The position numbers and the translations under genes are program-made. From positions 4,124 through 68,123 of the forward strand of contig DBMG01000159.1 of the NCBI GenBank assembly GCA_002304785.1: a stretch of DNA of 64,000 nucleotides, read 5' to 3'. Origin of the DNA: Candidatus Accumulibacter sp. UBA704 (GTDB taxonomy: Bacteria; Pseudomonadota; Gammaproteobacteria; Burkholderiales; Rhodocyclaceae). This document shows positions 1 to 9,740 of the stretch, one piece after another; positions within the stretch are counted from its first letter, which is position 1, and each line of letters begins with the position of its first letter. Below the pieces are notes generated by a model that had not been told where the DNA came from, did no database searches, and was given only the letters and a program-made list of their open reading frames with translations.

Positions 1-447
1 AATGGTCAACGATTCCGGAAGCTCGCCGAGCAGCGGGCCGACAACGCCGCGGGACGCACCACCGGCCCCCAACAGCAGCACGCGCTTGCCCTTGATCGGG
101 TAGCGCAGATTGATCATGATGTCGCGCAACAGGCCAACGCCGTCGGTGTTGTCGCCAACCACCTCGTTATCGTTGAATACCAGCGTATTTACCGCACCGG
201 CCTGCTCGGCGCGCAACGTCAGCCGGGTAGCCAGCTGAAACGCCTCTTGCTTGAAGGGCAGTGTGACATTGGCGCCCTTGCCGCCCTCGGCGATGAAGGC
301 GTCTACAGCGTCGGCGAATCCGTCCGTCGGGGCCAGGATCGCCCGGTACTCGATATCCTGCCCGGTCTGGCGGGCAAAGGCCGCATGGATGATCGGCGAT
401 TTGCTGTGGCTGATGGGGTTGCCGAATACGCAGTATTTGTCAGTCAT
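1..447 (-). CDS. aroE: Shikimate dehydrogenase, truncated by the window edge
   Basis: Shikimate dehydrogenase reduces 3-dehydroshikimate to shikimate with NADPH in the cytoplasmic aromatic amino-acid pathway. The first 149 residues are present and the C-terminus runs off the left edge. Starting at the ATG at 447, translation shows the substrate-binding SHSKSP motif near residue 14, the NVTLPFK segment carrying the catalytic lysine near residue 66, a NTDGVG segment with the catalytic aspartate, and the GAGGASRG start of the nucleotide-binding fold near residue 126. It lies 32 bp downstream of the TonB-family gene on the same strand and may be co-transcribed with it. Confidence 0.95.
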   Translation of the reverse strand, partial: MTDKYCVFGNPISHSKSPIIHAAFARQTGQDIEYRAILAPTDGFADAVDAFIAEGGKGANVTLPFKQEAFQLATRLTLRAEQAGAVNTLVFNDNEVVGDNTDGVGLLRDIMINLRYPIKGKRVLLLGAGGASRGVVGPLLGELPESLTI

Positions 448-479
448 ATGCTCGAAGTACCTGTGATTGAAGAAAGGTT

Positions 480-1394
480 TCAGCGCGACTTGGTCTCGAG
501 CTGATTGCCAGAGGTGAAGCTCCAGGTGCGAGTGATCTCGAGAATGTCAAAATCACGACGTATATCGGCAGGAAAAGCGGCAAAAGGTTCCGCCATGCGC
601 ACAATGCGGCGAGCTGCGTCGTCAAGCACGCGATGTCCTGAGGAGCGATCGATATCGACCCGTTCGACACTGCCGTCGTTTTTTATCCTGACCGACAGCA
701 CCAGGCTCCCGTAAAGCTTTCCCTTCGCGGCTTCCGGGTAGTTCAGCGTACCGACGCGTTCGACCTTGACACGCCAGTCCTCCATGTACTGGGCGAAACG
801 GTACTCCACGGCACGTGTACCGAGATTCTTCACGCGTGGCCGCTTGTTGTACTCGTCGGTATTCCGGGCAATCTCGCCCTGCAGGCGTGCCATTTCCAGC
901 GCGCTGCTCATCAGATCGCGGCCGCTCGGAGTCGGCTCGGGCGCGGGTTGCGGTTCCTCGTCGCTCTTGGACGGCAGCACCTGCTTGCTCTTGGTCTGGT
1001 CGAGCAGGCGCCTCTGCTGCGCTTCGAGCGCCTGCACCCGCTTCTGCACCTGCTCGAGATCGTTGCCGGTCTGCTGCCGGGCGGACGGAGGCAACGGTGT
1101 CTTGACCCGGCGGTTCTGCTCGCTGTTGCCGCCGCCATCGAGGTTGGCCTGCGCGAGAGCCTGCGCCTCGGTCGGCTTCCTGGCCGATTTGGCATTGACC
1201 AGAATGATATCCAGTGCCTTGTCCTGAAAGGCACGCGACGCTTCCGGGAACTTGAAGTGCAAGGAAAGGAGCACGCCGTGCAGCAGCAACGAAACGGCAA
1301 GCGCAATCCGCAGATTCCGCTCGCTATCAGAAGCTGTCCCTTTCAGCGCCATGGCCCCGCTCACGTCAGTCAACCGCTCCTTCTGTTTCTTCAT
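480..1394 (-). CDS. TonB-family energy transducer protein
   Basis: This 304-residue protein has one N-terminal membrane segment (about residues 28-47), a long polar, coiled-coil-like periplasmic linker with PAPEPTPS near the middle, and a C-terminal TonB domain (about 215-300) with the typical [19 protein letters not shown] strand and the DGSVERVDI turn. Such proteins carry proton-motive energy to outer-membrane receptors, usually with ExbB and ExbD, which are not adjacent here. The start overlaps the upstream ribonuclease gene by 29 bp. A possible client is the BtuB-type receptor encoded at 37934-39784 (inference). It is more divergent than classical TonB, so I leave the symbol empty. Confidence 0.85.
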   Translation of the reverse strand: MKKQKERLTDVSGAMALKGTASDSERNLRIALAVSLLLHGVLLSLHFKFPEASRAFQDKALDIILVNAKSARKPTEAQALAQANLDGGGNSEQNRRVKTPLPPSARQQTGNDLEQVQKRVQALEAQQRRLLDQTKSKQVLPSKSDEEPQPAPEPTPSGRDLMSSALEMARLQGEIARNTDEYNKRPRVKNLGTRAVEYRFAQYMEDWRVKVERVGTLNYPEAAKGKLYGSLVLSVRIKNDGSVERVDIDRSSGHRVLDDAARRIVRMAEPFAAFPADIRRDFDILEITRTWSFTSGNQLETKSR

Positions 1395-3288
1395 CCTCGA
1401 CGCCGACTTCCATCGCAGCGACTTCCAAGGTCTCCAGGTACCGGCAGTTGAGTTCCAGCGTCAGGAAATCCATGGCCTCGACCGACAGCCGGACGCGCTG
1501 CCCCGGCTTCAGCTCGGGAACCGAGGGCACGCGCTGAAGCAACGGCAGATGGTCAAGTTTAACCAGATTTTCCCGCCGGATGGTGGCCTCGATCGTCTGC
1601 ACTTTTTCCTGACGCAGCCAGCGCAGGCACCAGTAGCGTTCCATATGGCGCTGGAACTCGGCATACGCGCTATAGGTGAGATCGAAGTCGCGCATGGCGG
1701 CGAACAGCAGTTCGGATTTCGGTTTGAATGGCGGAGCCTCGCCTCTCAGGCAGGACACCAGCTGCCACTGGTTGACCAGATCGACATAACGGCGCAGCGG
1801 CGACGACGACCAAGCGTATTGATCGACGCCGAGACCGTCGTGCGGTAGCGGCGAGGTGGTCATGCGCACCTTGCCGCCGGTCTGGGCGCGGTAGATACCT
1901 GGGACCCCCTTTTCCGCCAGCAGCCCGCCCCACGTGCTGTTGGCCACGATCATCAGCTCCGACACCAGCTTGTCGAGCGGACTGCCGCGCTTCCGCTCAC
2001 TGATTTCCACGCGGCATTGCTCGGGATCCGCCAGGTCGCCTTCGATGGCGAAGTTGTAGTCGTTGATGCCCTGCATCGCCGACGGTTTGCCGCGCCGGCC
2101 TTCGCACGCATTGGCCAGCTGCCACAGCGTTTTCAGCTCGTCACGGAACGGAAAGTCCGGCAACCCCTGCTCCAGCGTCTGCTCGTTGAACAACGGCTCA
2201 ACGTCGTGGTGGCGCAGATTGGCGACAATCGGCACGATTTCGACCCGCGATTCGTGTCCTGTGATCTCGTACTCCGGCGTAACTGTCAGGTAGAGCGATA
2301 CTGCCGGGCAATCGCGCCCTTCGGCCAGTGTGAAATTGGCGACGGCGGTGTCGGGCAGCATGGTGATCTTGTTGCCCGGCATATAGACGGTCGACAAGCG
2401 CGACCGCGCGATCTGGTCGAGCGGGGAGTTGGGGGCAATGCCCAGCCCCGGCGCCGCAATGTGAATGCCCACTCTCCACCCGATGCCCGGGAGTTGCTGC
2501 AGGGAGAACGCATCGTCAATTTCGGTGGTGGCGGCATCGTCGATGGAAAAGGCACGTACTTCGGCACGCGGTAGCCCATCGGGAAGCGACGGCGCCTCGA
2601 CCTCGGGGAATTCCGTGCCACGTGGAAACTGCTCGCGCAGGAAGTGCTGGAAGTGGTAGTCGTAAGGCGAACGGATGGCCCCGCACTTCTCCAGAAGATG
2701 CAGCGCGGAGAGCCCGGTCTCCGCGCAAGCGGCCTCCAGCGCTTTGGTTTCCGGGCGATTGCGGTCCGGCTTGTAAAGCAATTGATCAAGCAGCGGCGCG
2801 AACTCTGGCGGCAAGGTCGCCGCCTTGAGCTCCCCGGCCATGCGCTCGATGGCTAGTGCCTGCTGACGCTTTTTTTCAAGACCGGCCAGAGCGGCTGCGA
2901 GAATGTCGGGAGGCGCCTTGCGGAAGCGCCCTTTGCCCTTGCGATGAAAATGGACGGGCGCTGCGTGCAGGGCCAGCAGCAACGCAGCCGCTTCGACCGG
3001 AGAGGCTTTTTGCCCGGCGCCTCCGAAGTAGTCGTCGGCAAGATCACAAAAAGAAAATTCGCCATCGCCCGCACACTCCCACAGGAACTCGGTTTCGATG
3101 CCCGCCGCCATCGCTTCGGCAAGGCTCAGCAACTCTCCCGGCGACGGTTCCTTATAGCGCAGGAGAACATTCGACGACTTGATCTTGGCGCGCTTGCCGG
3201 AGGCCATTTCGACCTGCAACGAGGAGTCGTTGTCGGCCAGAACGGAGGCAGCTTTGAAGGCGCCCTCTTCTTCAAATAAAACATACAT
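1366..3288 (-). CDS. RNB-domain exoribonuclease (RNase II/R family)
   Basis: About 640 residues. The RNB catalytic domain begins near residue 245 with SIDDAATTEIDDAFSL, whose clustered aspartates bind magnesium in RNase II and RNase R, and continues through YMPGNKITMLP and a YAWSSSPLRRYVDL segment. The protein should degrade RNA 3' to 5' in the cytoplasm. The N-terminal part is shorter than in RNase R and lacks a clear pair of cold-shock domains, so it belongs to the short betaproteobacterial RNB group. I chose the ATG at 3288 (MYVLFEEEG) over a start 21 bp upstream, because it matches the family N-terminus and gives a small gap to the esterase gene. Confidence 0.88.
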   Translation of the reverse strand: MYVLFEEEGAFKAASVLADNDSSLQVEMASGKRAKIKSSNVLLRYKEPSPGELLSLAEAMAAGIETEFLWECAGDGEFSFCDLADDYFGGAGQKASPVEAAALLLALHAAPVHFHRKGKGRFRKAPPDILAAALAGLEKKRQQALAIERMAGELKAATLPPEFAPLLDQLLYKPDRNRPETKALEAACAETGLSALHLLEKCGAIRSPYDYHFQHFLREQFPRGTEFPEVEAPSLPDGLPRAEVRAFSIDDAATTEIDDAFSLQQLPGIGWRVGIHIAAPGLGIAPNSPLDQIARSRLSTVYMPGNKITMLPDTAVANFTLAEGRDCPAVSLYLTVTPEYEITGHESRVEIVPIVANLRHHDVEPLFNEQTLEQGLPDFPFRDELKTLWQLANACEGRRGKPSAMQGINDYNFAIEGDLADPEQCRVEISERKRGSPLDKLVSELMIVANSTWGGLLAEKGVPGIYRAQTGGKVRMTTSPLPHDGLGVDQYAWSSSPLRRYVDLVNQWQLVSCLRGEAPPFKPKSELLFAAMRDFDLTYSAYAEFQRHMERYWCLRWLRQEKVQTIEATIRRENLVKLDHLPLLQRVPSVPELKPGQRVRLSVEAMDFLTLELNCRYLETLEVAAMEVGVEDEETEGAVD

Positions 3289-3296
3289 CGTATAAA

Positions 3297-3866
3297 TTAT
3301 AACCCGCAAAATTCAATGAGTTGCGGCAAGTACTCGGCGAATCGCGTGAAGCTGTGATCACCGCCTTCGAGCACGATCTGCCGGCCGCCCGCGTAGCGGG
3401 CCACGGCCAGCCGGTAATCGAGCACTTCGTCGCCGGCTTCGACCATCAATAGATAGCGCCGCGGGGTCACCCGCCCGACTTCCAGCGCGCGCAGTTGGCC
3501 GATATGCTCGGTCGTGAAATCGAAGGTTTCCTGCGTGTGCAGGTTGGTCTGCGTACCCAGGTACTTTTCCAATGAGATCGGCGCAACCACCGCCGGATTG
3601 ATCAGCACGGCGCGCAGGTCGTGCTTTTCGGCCAGCCAGGTGGCGTAAAACCCTCCCAGCGAACTGCCGACGAGGGTCAACGGCCCCGTTTCGCGGGCGA
3701 TAATCGCCTCCGCCTGAGCGATCGCCTCCTCCGGCACGTGCGATAGGAAGGGACAGAACAGGCGCTCGCCCTGCCCGCGCCGTTCCAATTCGTCGGCCAG
3801 CAGGCGCACCTTCCAGGATTGCGGCGAGGAGCAAAAACCGTGCAGGTAGAGAATGCCGGCACTCAC
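3297..3866 (-). CDS. YqiA-type alpha/beta-hydrolase esterase
   Basis: A 189-residue cytoplasmic hydrolase of the YqiA/UPF0227 kind. It opens with [15 protein letters not shown] (oxyanion strand), carries the nucleophile elbow GSSLGG near residue 69, a candidate acid residue in [10 protein letters not shown] and the catalytic histidine in GGDHSFTRF near the C-terminus. The GTG at 3866 overlaps the TGA of uppP by four bases (GTGA), which fixes the start and indicates translational coupling. The next gene, the RNB ribonuclease, starts 8 bp after the stop. The substrate is unknown; family members hydrolyse short acyl esters. Confidence 0.88.
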   Translation of the reverse strand: MSAGILYLHGFCSSPQSWKVRLLADELERRGQGERLFCPFLSHVPEEAIAQAEAIIARETGPLTLVGSSLGGFYATWLAEKHDLRAVLINPAVVAPISLEKYLGTQTNLHTQETFDFTTEHIGQLRALEVGRVTPRRYLLMVEAGDEVLDYRLAVARYAGGRQIVLEGGDHSFTRFAEYLPQLIEFCGL

Positions 3867-4687
3867 GAGGCGGTCCACTCGACCCATCCGAATTGCCAAG
3901 TGGCGATGACGACAATGCCGAAGGCGATCCGGTACCACGCGAAAGGCGTGAAATCGTGGCTGGCGACGTAGCGCAACAGCCAGCGCACACACAGGAAGGC
4001 CGAGACGAAGGCCGCGACGAAACCGACCACCCACATGCCGATATCGGCGGCATTGAGCAGGGCACGCTCCTTGTAGAGCTGGTAGAACGTCGCAGCGATA
4101 AGCGTCGGGATGGCGAGGAAGAACGAGAACTCGGTCGCCGCACGGCGCGACAGGCCGAACAACAGGCCGCCGATGATCGTCGCCCCCGAGCGCGAGGTGC
4201 CGGGAATCAGCGCCAGCGCCTGCGCCAGCCCCAGCTTCAGCGCATCGAAAGGCGACATGTCGTCGACCGACTGCACCCGGATCACGTGCTCGCGCCGTTC
4301 GGCCCAGAGGATCAGCAGCGCGCCGACGATGAACGCCGCCGCCACCGGCAACGGCTTGAACAGGTGCGCCTCGATGGCTTTCTTGAACAGCAGCCCGAGA
4401 ATGGCCAGCGGCATGAAGGCGATCGACAGATTCAACACCAGTCGATTGGCCAGACGTTCGCGCCCCAACCCACGCGCGACGGAAAGTATCCGCTCACGGT
4501 ACTCCCAGACCACCGCCAGGATGGCGCCCGACTGGATGACAATCTCGAACAGCTTGCCGCGATCATCGTTGAAATCGAGCAGGTCGCCGGCCAGGATCAG
4601 GTGGCCGGTCGAGGATATCGGCAGGAATTCCGTCAGGCCTTCGACGATTCCCAGAATCAGCGCCTTGAGGAGAAGCAGAGCGTCCAC
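3863..4687 (-). CDS. uppP: Undecaprenyl-diphosphatase
   Basis: An integral membrane phosphatase that recycles undecaprenyl diphosphate to the monophosphate carrier for peptidoglycan precursors and gives bacitracin resistance. The 274-residue sequence has the family signatures [17 protein letters not shown] at residues 13-29 and the second catalytic region [15 protein letters not shown] near residue 168, plus about eight hydrophobic segments. I prefer the GTG at 4687, preceded by GGATCC and aligning with the usual N-terminus of the family, over the TTG at 4699. It leads a coupled unit with the esterase and RNB ribonuclease. Confidence 0.95.
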   Translation of the reverse strand: MDALLLLKALILGIVEGLTEFLPISSTGHLILAGDLLDFNDDRGKLFEIVIQSGAILAVVWEYRERILSVARGLGRERLANRLVLNLSIAFMPLAILGLLFKKAIEAHLFKPLPVAAAFIVGALLILWAERREHVIRVQSVDDMSPFDALKLGLAQALALIPGTSRSGATIIGGLLFGLSRRAATEFSFFLAIPTLIAATFYQLYKERALLNAADIGMWVVGFVAAFVSAFLCVRWLLRYVASHDFTPFAWYRIAFGIVVIATWQFGWVEWTAS

Positions 4688-4784
4688 GGCAGGATCCAAA
4701 AAGTGGGCATTCTATCAGTACCGCGCTGCTTTCCCTGCGGACTGCCGCCCGGAAAATCCGGACGGAATACATAAGCTCTGCTGG

Positions 4785-5159
4785 TCATGGAGGACAGGAC
4801 GAAACCAGGATCGTCGCCGTTTCCGCGATGCCGGGCAAATAATCGGCCAGTGGGCGGCACCCGGAATCCAGACACAGCTCGTACCCCCGCGTATAGGGCG
4901 AGTGCGCCAGGGCCAGGCTATCGAGAGGGGCAACGGCAGGAACATAGTGCAAGACGCCATCACGCAAAACCGCCCCGAGTGGTGGTTCCATGCCGGCCCC
5001 CGTGCCGCGGATACGCGCAGCGACGAGGTGCAACTGGCGGCCTTCGACCCGCCAGTCCTCCTCCCAACGGATTTTCTCGATCGAATGCATCCAGGCCAGG
5101 GTAAACCCCTGGATGGCCAGACTCGCGGTGATGGCCCCGGCGGAAAGACAAAGCGGCAT
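4785..5159 (-). CDS. DUF1850 domain protein
   Basis: A 124-residue protein with one N-terminal hydrophobic segment followed by the DUF1850 pattern: FTLAWMHSIEKIRWEEDW, then GTGAGMEPP, then a C-terminal LCLDSGC with two cysteines. DUF1850 proteins are usually encoded next to TAXI-type TRAP transporters and are thought to assist them. Here the gene stands alone between uppP and the rhodanese gene, about 50 kb from the TRAP-TAXI genes at 54598-57744. The ATG at 5159 gives the family length. The function is not established. Confidence 0.8.
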   Translation of the reverse strand: MPLCLSAGAITASLAIQGFTLAWMHSIEKIRWEEDWRVEGRQLHLVAARIRGTGAGMEPPLGAVLRDGVLHYVPAVAPLDSLALAHSPYTRGYELCLDSGCRPLADYLPGIAETATILVSSCPP

Positions 5160-5326
5160 CGAATCTCCCGAAACGGACCCCGAGCAATTTCGGGACAGAA
5201 CGAAGTATACGGATATACGGACAAATGAAATCCGCCGCGGCGCGATCCCTCTGGCGCGACCGGGAGATATACTTCGTCCTTGCCGCACAGCCATTGCCTC
5301 CTGCCTTTTTCCGGACGATCCGACCC

Positions 5327-5776
5327 ATGAGACTCCTACGAGCTTCCTTGGCAACTTTCCTGGCCTGCCTGATTTCCTGGCCAGCACACGCTGAAGTGAT
5401 CAACATCGACAACGCCGAACTGGCCCGCCTGACGGCAAAGGGCGTGCCGCTGATCGACATCCGCACGGCGGGCGAGTGGAAAAGCACCGGCGTCATTCCC
5501 GGCAGCAAGCTGCTGACCTTCTTCAATGAGAAAGGCGACGCCAATCCCGCGCTTTGGCTCTCTTCGGCCAAAGGTATCGCCCAACCGGATCAACCCGTCA
5601 TCCTGATCTGCCGCAGCGGCAACCGTACCCGGGCCGCCGCGCAGTATCTCTCCGAGCAGGCCGGCTACAAGACCGTTTACAACGTTAGCAGCGGCCTCAA
5701 CGGCTGGCTTTCGGAAAGGCGTCCGGTCGTGCCGGCAACGACAGCGATGACCTGTTCGCCGGGAGTTCCTTGCTGA
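5327..5776 (+). CDS. Secreted single-domain rhodanese
   Basis: A 149-residue protein with a signal peptide (positively charged start, hydrophobic core, cleavage likely after WPAHA near residue 23) and one rhodanese domain. The catalytic loop is CRSGNRT near residue 95, with the cysteine that carries sulfane sulfur. The aspartate-rich LIDIRTAGEWKSTG motif and NVSSGLNGWL end are typical. It probably handles sulfane sulfur or thiols in the periplasm. The stop codon overlaps the TTG start of the MFS gene, so the two are coupled. The ATG at 5327 is chosen because upstream codons do not fit a signal peptide. Confidence 0.88.
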   Translation: MRLLRASLATFLACLISWPAHAEVINIDNAELARLTAKGVPLIDIRTAGEWKSTGVIPGSKLLTFFNEKGDANPALWLSSAKGIAQPDQPVILICRSGNRTRAAAQYLSEQAGYKTVYNVSSGLNGWLSERRPVVPATTAMTCSPGVPC

Positions 5777-6996
5777 GATCACCCGAAACCGGCTCCTCGT
5801 TTGCGGAGCTTCTCGCCCAGCGTCCTTTCGTGCTCTTCTGGCTGGCGCGCCTGTCTGGCACCATCGCCAACCAGATGCTGATGGTCGCCGTGGCGTGGCA
5901 AATGTACGACATCACTGGCAGCGCCTGGGATCTCGGCCTGGTCGGACTGTTCCAGTTCGTTCCCGCCCTGGCGATGACACTGCCGGCCGGCCACGTCGTC
6001 GACCGTCTGCATCGCGGCAAGGTATTCGCCGCCTGCATGATCGCCCAGGCGCTCGTGGCGCTGCTGCTGCTGGCGGCGATTCCCGGCGATTTCGCCACGC
6101 GCGGGCTGCTCCTCGGCGTATCCATCGTTTTCGGCATCGCCCGCGCCTTCCAGCAACCGGCACAACAGGCGCTGACCCCGCAACTGGTGCCGCCGCCCCT
6201 GTTGCTGCGCGCCATTGCCCTGTCCACCAGCGGCGTGCAGACGGCCATTATCTGCGGGCCGGCACTCGGCGGCGTGCTATACACGGTGGGCGCAATGACG
6301 GTGTACAGCACCGGCATGATCCTGTTGCTAATCGCCTTCGGCCTCACCCTGGCCGTGCATTACGCCCACCAGCCGTCGCACTCGGCAAGCACCCTGCGCA
6401 GCGTCTTCGCCGGCGTGTCTTTCGTGTGGACCAACAAGGTACTGCTCGGCGCCATGTCGCTCGACCTGTTCGCCGTGCTGCTCGGAGGTGCCACTGCGCT
6501 GCTGCCGATCTTCGCCCGCGACATCCTCGCCACCGGGCCGGTCGGCCTCGGGCTGCTGCGCTCCGCCCCGGCGGTCGGCGCGCTCACCATGTCGCTGGTT
6601 CTCGCCCGCTGGCCGCTGCAGGAACGGGTCGGTCACCGCATGCTGGCCTGCGTAGCCGCTTTTGGCGTATGCATGATCGTCTTCGGGCTGTCGTCCAGCT
6701 TCACCCTGTCGCTGCTGGCTCTGGCCGTTTCGGGGGCGGTCGACAACGTCAGCGTCGTCATCCGCCTGACCCTGATGCAGCTTGAAACACCGGACGAAAT
6801 GCGCGGCCGGGTGGCTGCCGTCAATACCATATTCATCGGCGCTTCGAACCAGCTCGGCGAATTCGAATCCGGCGCCACTGCCGCGCTGTTCGGGCCGGTC
6901 GGTTCGGTCGTGCTGGGCGGCATCGGTACGTTGCTCGTCGCCGCTTCCTGGATCAGACTGTTTCCGGATTTGGCGCGGCGCGACCGGATGAAATAG
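5770..6996 (+). CDS. MFS transporter (enterobactin exporter/EntS-like group)
   Basis: A 408-residue inner-membrane protein with about 12 hydrophobic segments. The N-terminal half has WLARLSGTIANQMLMVAVAW and the loop GHVVDRLHRGKV after helix 2, the MFS signature position; the C-terminal half repeats the pattern around VLARWPLQERVGH. The overall look matches the EntS/TetA-like drug and siderophore exporter group. The TTG at 5770 overlaps the stop of the rhodanese gene and follows GGGAG. The substrate cannot be told from sequence. It ends 6 bp before the convergent sensor kinase gene, with no terminator visible between them. Confidence 0.85.
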   Translation: MLRSPETGSSFAELLAQRPFVLFWLARLSGTIANQMLMVAVAWQMYDITGSAWDLGLVGLFQFVPALAMTLPAGHVVDRLHRGKVFAACMIAQALVALLLLAAIPGDFATRGLLLGVSIVFGIARAFQQPAQQALTPQLVPPPLLLRAIALSTSGVQTAIICGPALGGVLYTVGAMTVYSTGMILLLIAFGLTLAVHYAHQPSHSASTLRSVFAGVSFVWTNKVLLGAMSLDLFAVLLGGATALLPIFARDILATGPVGLGLLRSAPAVGALTMSLVLARWPLQERVGHRMLACVAAFGVCMIVFGLSSSFTLSLLALAVSGAVDNVSVVIRLTLMQLETPDEMRGRVAAVNTIFIGASNQLGEFESGATAALFGPVGSVVLGGIGTLLVAASWIRLFPDLARRDRMK

Positions 6997-7002
6997 CCGG
7001 CA

Positions 7003-8367
7003 TCACGCCCGCCAGCACAACCGTGCTTCGAAGCCGCCACCAACTCGGTTGTCCAGTTCCAGCGTGGCGCCGTGCAACTCGGCGATGCGGCTGACGATGG
7101 TCAGCCCGAGTCCGCTGCCTTCGGCGGTGACCGACGCTCCACGATAGAAACGCTCCATGAGGCGCGGCAACTCCTCCGGATCCACTCCTGGTCCGTTGTC
7201 GCTTACGCCGAGCACCAAAGCGTCACCTGCGCTGTGCAGGAAAACGGTGACCTCGCTTTCGTCCGGCGAATAGCGGATCGCGTTATCCAGCAGGTTACGC
7301 AACGCCACTTCCAGCAGATCGGCGTTGCCGTCGATGGATTGCGCGCATTCCGGCAGGTCCAGGTCAATCCGCGTATGCGGCGCAGCGTCCTGTGCTCCGG
7401 CAGCGACACGCTGCACCAGTTCGACAAGATTGATCGACTGCCGCTGCGGCAACTGCGCCAGCGGATCGAGACGGGCCAGCCGCAGCATCTGCTCGACCAG
7501 GCGTGCCGCCCGATCAAGCCCGGAGAGCATCTGCGCCAGAGCGTGGTTGCGTCTTTCGGCGTCCGGACTGAGTAACGCCACCTGTGCCTGGATGCGCGCC
7601 GCTGCCAGCGGCGTGCGCAGTTCGTGCGCGGCATCGGCAGTGAATCGGCGTTCGCTTTCCAGCGAGTAGCCCAGGCGGAACAGCACGCGATTGATCGCCG
7701 CCACCAACGGCTGCACTTCGCGCGGAATTTCGCGTGCGGCGAGCGGCGTCAGATTGTCAGAAGAACGCGTGGCGACGTCCGAAGCCAGGTCGTCGATCGG
7801 TTTAAGCCCACGCCGAACCGAAACATAGATAGCCAGCAACAGGAGCGGGAAGATGAAGAGCATCGGTTGCACGGTCTTGGCCGCGATTTCCAACGCTTCC
7901 TTGTCACGCTTGGGGATCGATTCGGCGATCTGGATGCGGTGGCTGCCGTCAGATGCTTCCAGAATCAGACTGCGCCACGATTCTCCTTTCTCGCTGATCG
8001 TCGAAAACCCCAGCGCGCTGGAAAGCGGGGTTGACGGCGCCTGTGCCGATCGCGCCAACACGACACCATCGGCCTTGCCGATCTGGTATTCCAGAGTGAG
8101 CTGGTTTTTCCGCACATTCAGGCCGCGGATTCCGGCGATATGCGCCGTCAGGTCGGCCAGATGCTCTTCGCCAAGCATGACCTGGGCCAGCATCAACTGC
8201 GCGGTTTTCGCCATCTGCCCGTCCATCAACTCCTGCACCTCGTGGCGCGCGCGGCGATAGCTGAACGCCGAGGCCAGGACCATGATCAGCAGCGAGGCGA
8301 TGGACACCAGAATCAGAAGACGCCACCGCAGAGAGGGAACGCGTCCGCTATCCAGGGATCCGTCCAT
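7003..8367 (-). CDS. Sensor histidine kinase, QseC/PmrB-like
   Basis: A 454-residue inner-membrane kinase with two membrane segments (about 14-36 and 163-182) bracketing a periplasmic sensor domain, a HAMP-like linker, a HisKA domain with the phosphoacceptor in AAHELRTPLAAARIQ near residue 247, and a HATPase_c domain with NLLDNAIRYSP and SDNGPGVDPEELP boxes. The ATG overlaps the stop of the response-regulator gene (ATGA). It is the last gene of the seven-gene operon, so it probably senses the signal that controls that operon. The ligand is unknown. Confidence 0.92.
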   Translation of the reverse strand: MDGSLDSGRVPSLRWRLLILVSIASLLIMVLASAFSYRRARHEVQELMDGQMAKTAQLMLAQVMLGEEHLADLTAHIAGIRGLNVRKNQLTLEYQIGKADGVVLARSAQAPSTPLSSALGFSTISEKGESWRSLILEASDGSHRIQIAESIPKRDKEALEIAAKTVQPMLFIFPLLLLAIYVSVRRGLKPIDDLASDVATRSSDNLTPLAAREIPREVQPLVAAINRVLFRLGYSLESERRFTADAAHELRTPLAAARIQAQVALLSPDAERRNHALAQMLSGLDRAARLVEQMLRLARLDPLAQLPQRQSINLVELVQRVAAGAQDAAPHTRIDLDLPECAQSIDGNADLLEVALRNLLDNAIRYSPDESEVTVFLHSAGDALVLGVSDNGPGVDPEELPRLMERFYRGASVTAEGSGLGLTIVSRIAELHGATLELDNRVGGGFEARLCWRA

Positions 8368-9029
8368 CAGTTGACATCACCGAGCTGATAACCGAGTCCG
8401 CGCACGGTACGGATGAAATCTGCGCCGAATTTTTTGCGCAGATGGTGCACGAACACCTCGACGGTATTGCTGCCGGTTTCCTCGCCCCAGGCATAGATGC
8501 TCTCCTCCAGTTGGGCGCGGGTACGGATGTGGTTCTGGTGGCGCAGCAGATCATCGAGCAGCGCGTACTCTCGTGCCGACAGCGCCACCGCCTGGCCATT
8601 GAACGTCACCTGTCTGGAGGCGGGATCGAGCACCACGCCGCCATGTTCGAGGGTCGGCCTGGCTTCGCCGGCCGCCCGTCGGACCAGCGCGCGCAGCCTG
8701 GCCAGCAACTCCGCCAGGTCGAACGGCTTGGTCAGGTAATCGTCGGCACCGGCGTCCAGTCCGGCAATTTTGTCGGCGCTCGAATCGCGCGCCGTCAGGA
8801 TCAGCACCGGCAGGCGATTGCCGCGCTCACGCAGTTCCTTCAGCACGCTGATCCCGTCTCGCTTGGGCAAACCGAGATCCAGAACGCAGGCCTCATAGGG
8901 ATGATCGAGGAGAGCCAGCCGGGCCGCTTCGCCGTCACGCACCCAATCCACGGCGTGTTCCGCCAGCTTCAGCCCGGCAAGAATGCCGTCTCCCAATATC
9001 GCATCATCCTCGACCAGCAGTATCCGCAC
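8367..9029 (-). CDS. OmpR-family response regulator, QseB/PmrA-like
   Basis: A 220-residue regulator. The receiver domain (1-115) begins RILLVEDD, has the phosphorylated aspartate in CVLDLGLPKRDG near residue 51 and the conserved lysine in DDYLTKPFD. The C-terminal winged helix (about 125-218) ends with EVFVHHLRKKFG and IRTVRGLGYQLG. The start is a GTG at 9029, giving the usual VRILLVEDD opening. It is coupled to the kinase gene downstream. QseB and PmrA proteins bind tandem CTTAA-type half-sites; such a pair lies upstream of this operon at 13321-13341. Confidence 0.93.
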   Translation of the reverse strand: MRILLVEDDAILGDGILAGLKLAEHAVDWVRDGEAARLALLDHPYEACVLDLGLPKRDGISVLKELRERGNRLPVLILTARDSSADKIAGLDAGADDYLTKPFDLAELLARLRALVRRAAGEARPTLEHGGVVLDPASRQVTFNGQAVALSAREYALLDDLLRHQNHIRTRAQLEESIYAWGEETGSNTVEVFVHHLRKKFGADFIRTVRGLGYQLGDVN

Positions 9030-9069
9030 GTTTGCCTCGTTCTTGTTTGGCTTCCTTACTTGCCTTCCC

Positions 9070-9720
9070 TTACTTCGCTTCCTTGTCCAATTTGGCCAGC
9101 AGCGCCTTGATCTCCTGCCGGCGCCCATTGTCCGCCAACTCGCGCCCTGGACGCGGAGCAGCCTTCAACGCCTTCTCCAAGTACTGGCGCGCTTCTGGAA
9201 AACGATCCCGATCAATCAGATATTCCCCATAAAAGAAGTTCGGGTCAATCCCGTCGGGATTGATCGCCAGCGATTTCTTGAAATAGTCCTCGGCCCGCGC
9301 CTTGTCGCCAAAGCCTATCGGCCACCCGGGCACCTTGGCCAGAAGCGTTGCCAGGCTGGTATAGGCCGAACCGCCCAGAACCTTGTCGTCGATCTTCAAC
9401 GCCTCTTCGAAGCGCAGTTTGGCCTCCTTGGCCAGCGACAGCGCCCCCAGCCCGCCTCGCGCGCCGGCCTCACTGGAAATCACGATGCCTTCCCAGATCA
9501 GCGCCTCCACCAATCCGGGATGGCTTTCGACGATCTGCCGGGATTTCTGCGCCAGGGCCTCGTACTGCTCGGCCTGCTGCTTCTCGGGCGTACGGTATTT
9601 GATTTCCGCCCATTGGTCCTGGATGGGGCGGATTATTTCTTCGGGCGTGGCGGCATGAACGGCAGCGGAAAGCACCAGGCCGAGCAGAACGGAAGCGGAG
9701 GTCTTGATCATCGAGCGCAT
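9070..9720 (-). CDS. Exported TPR-repeat protein
   Basis: A 216-residue protein with a signal peptide cleaved near SAAVHA (residue 23) and helical repeats of TPR type over residues 55-205, for example RFEEALKIDD, AEDYFKKSLAINPDG and ARQYLEKALKAAP. I chose the ATG at 9720, since AAAGGA lies six bases upstream; a GTG five codons earlier is the alternative. It sits between the SDR gene and the two-component genes, 40 bp from the latter. TPR proteins bind partner proteins; a periplasmic partner in this operon, such as the kinase sensor domain, is possible but untested. Confidence 0.78.
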   Translation of the reverse strand: MRSMIKTSASVLLGLVLSAAVHAATPEEIIRPIQDQWAEIKYRTPEKQQAEQYEALAQKSRQIVESHPGLVEALIWEGIVISSEAGARGGLGALSLAKEAKLRFEEALKIDDKVLGGSAYTSLATLLAKVPGWPIGFGDKARAEDYFKKSLAINPDGIDPNFFYGEYLIDRDRFPEARQYLEKALKAAPRPGRELADNGRRQEIKALLAKLDKEAK

Positions 9721-9740
9721 GGAGAATCCTTTCACGGCGT

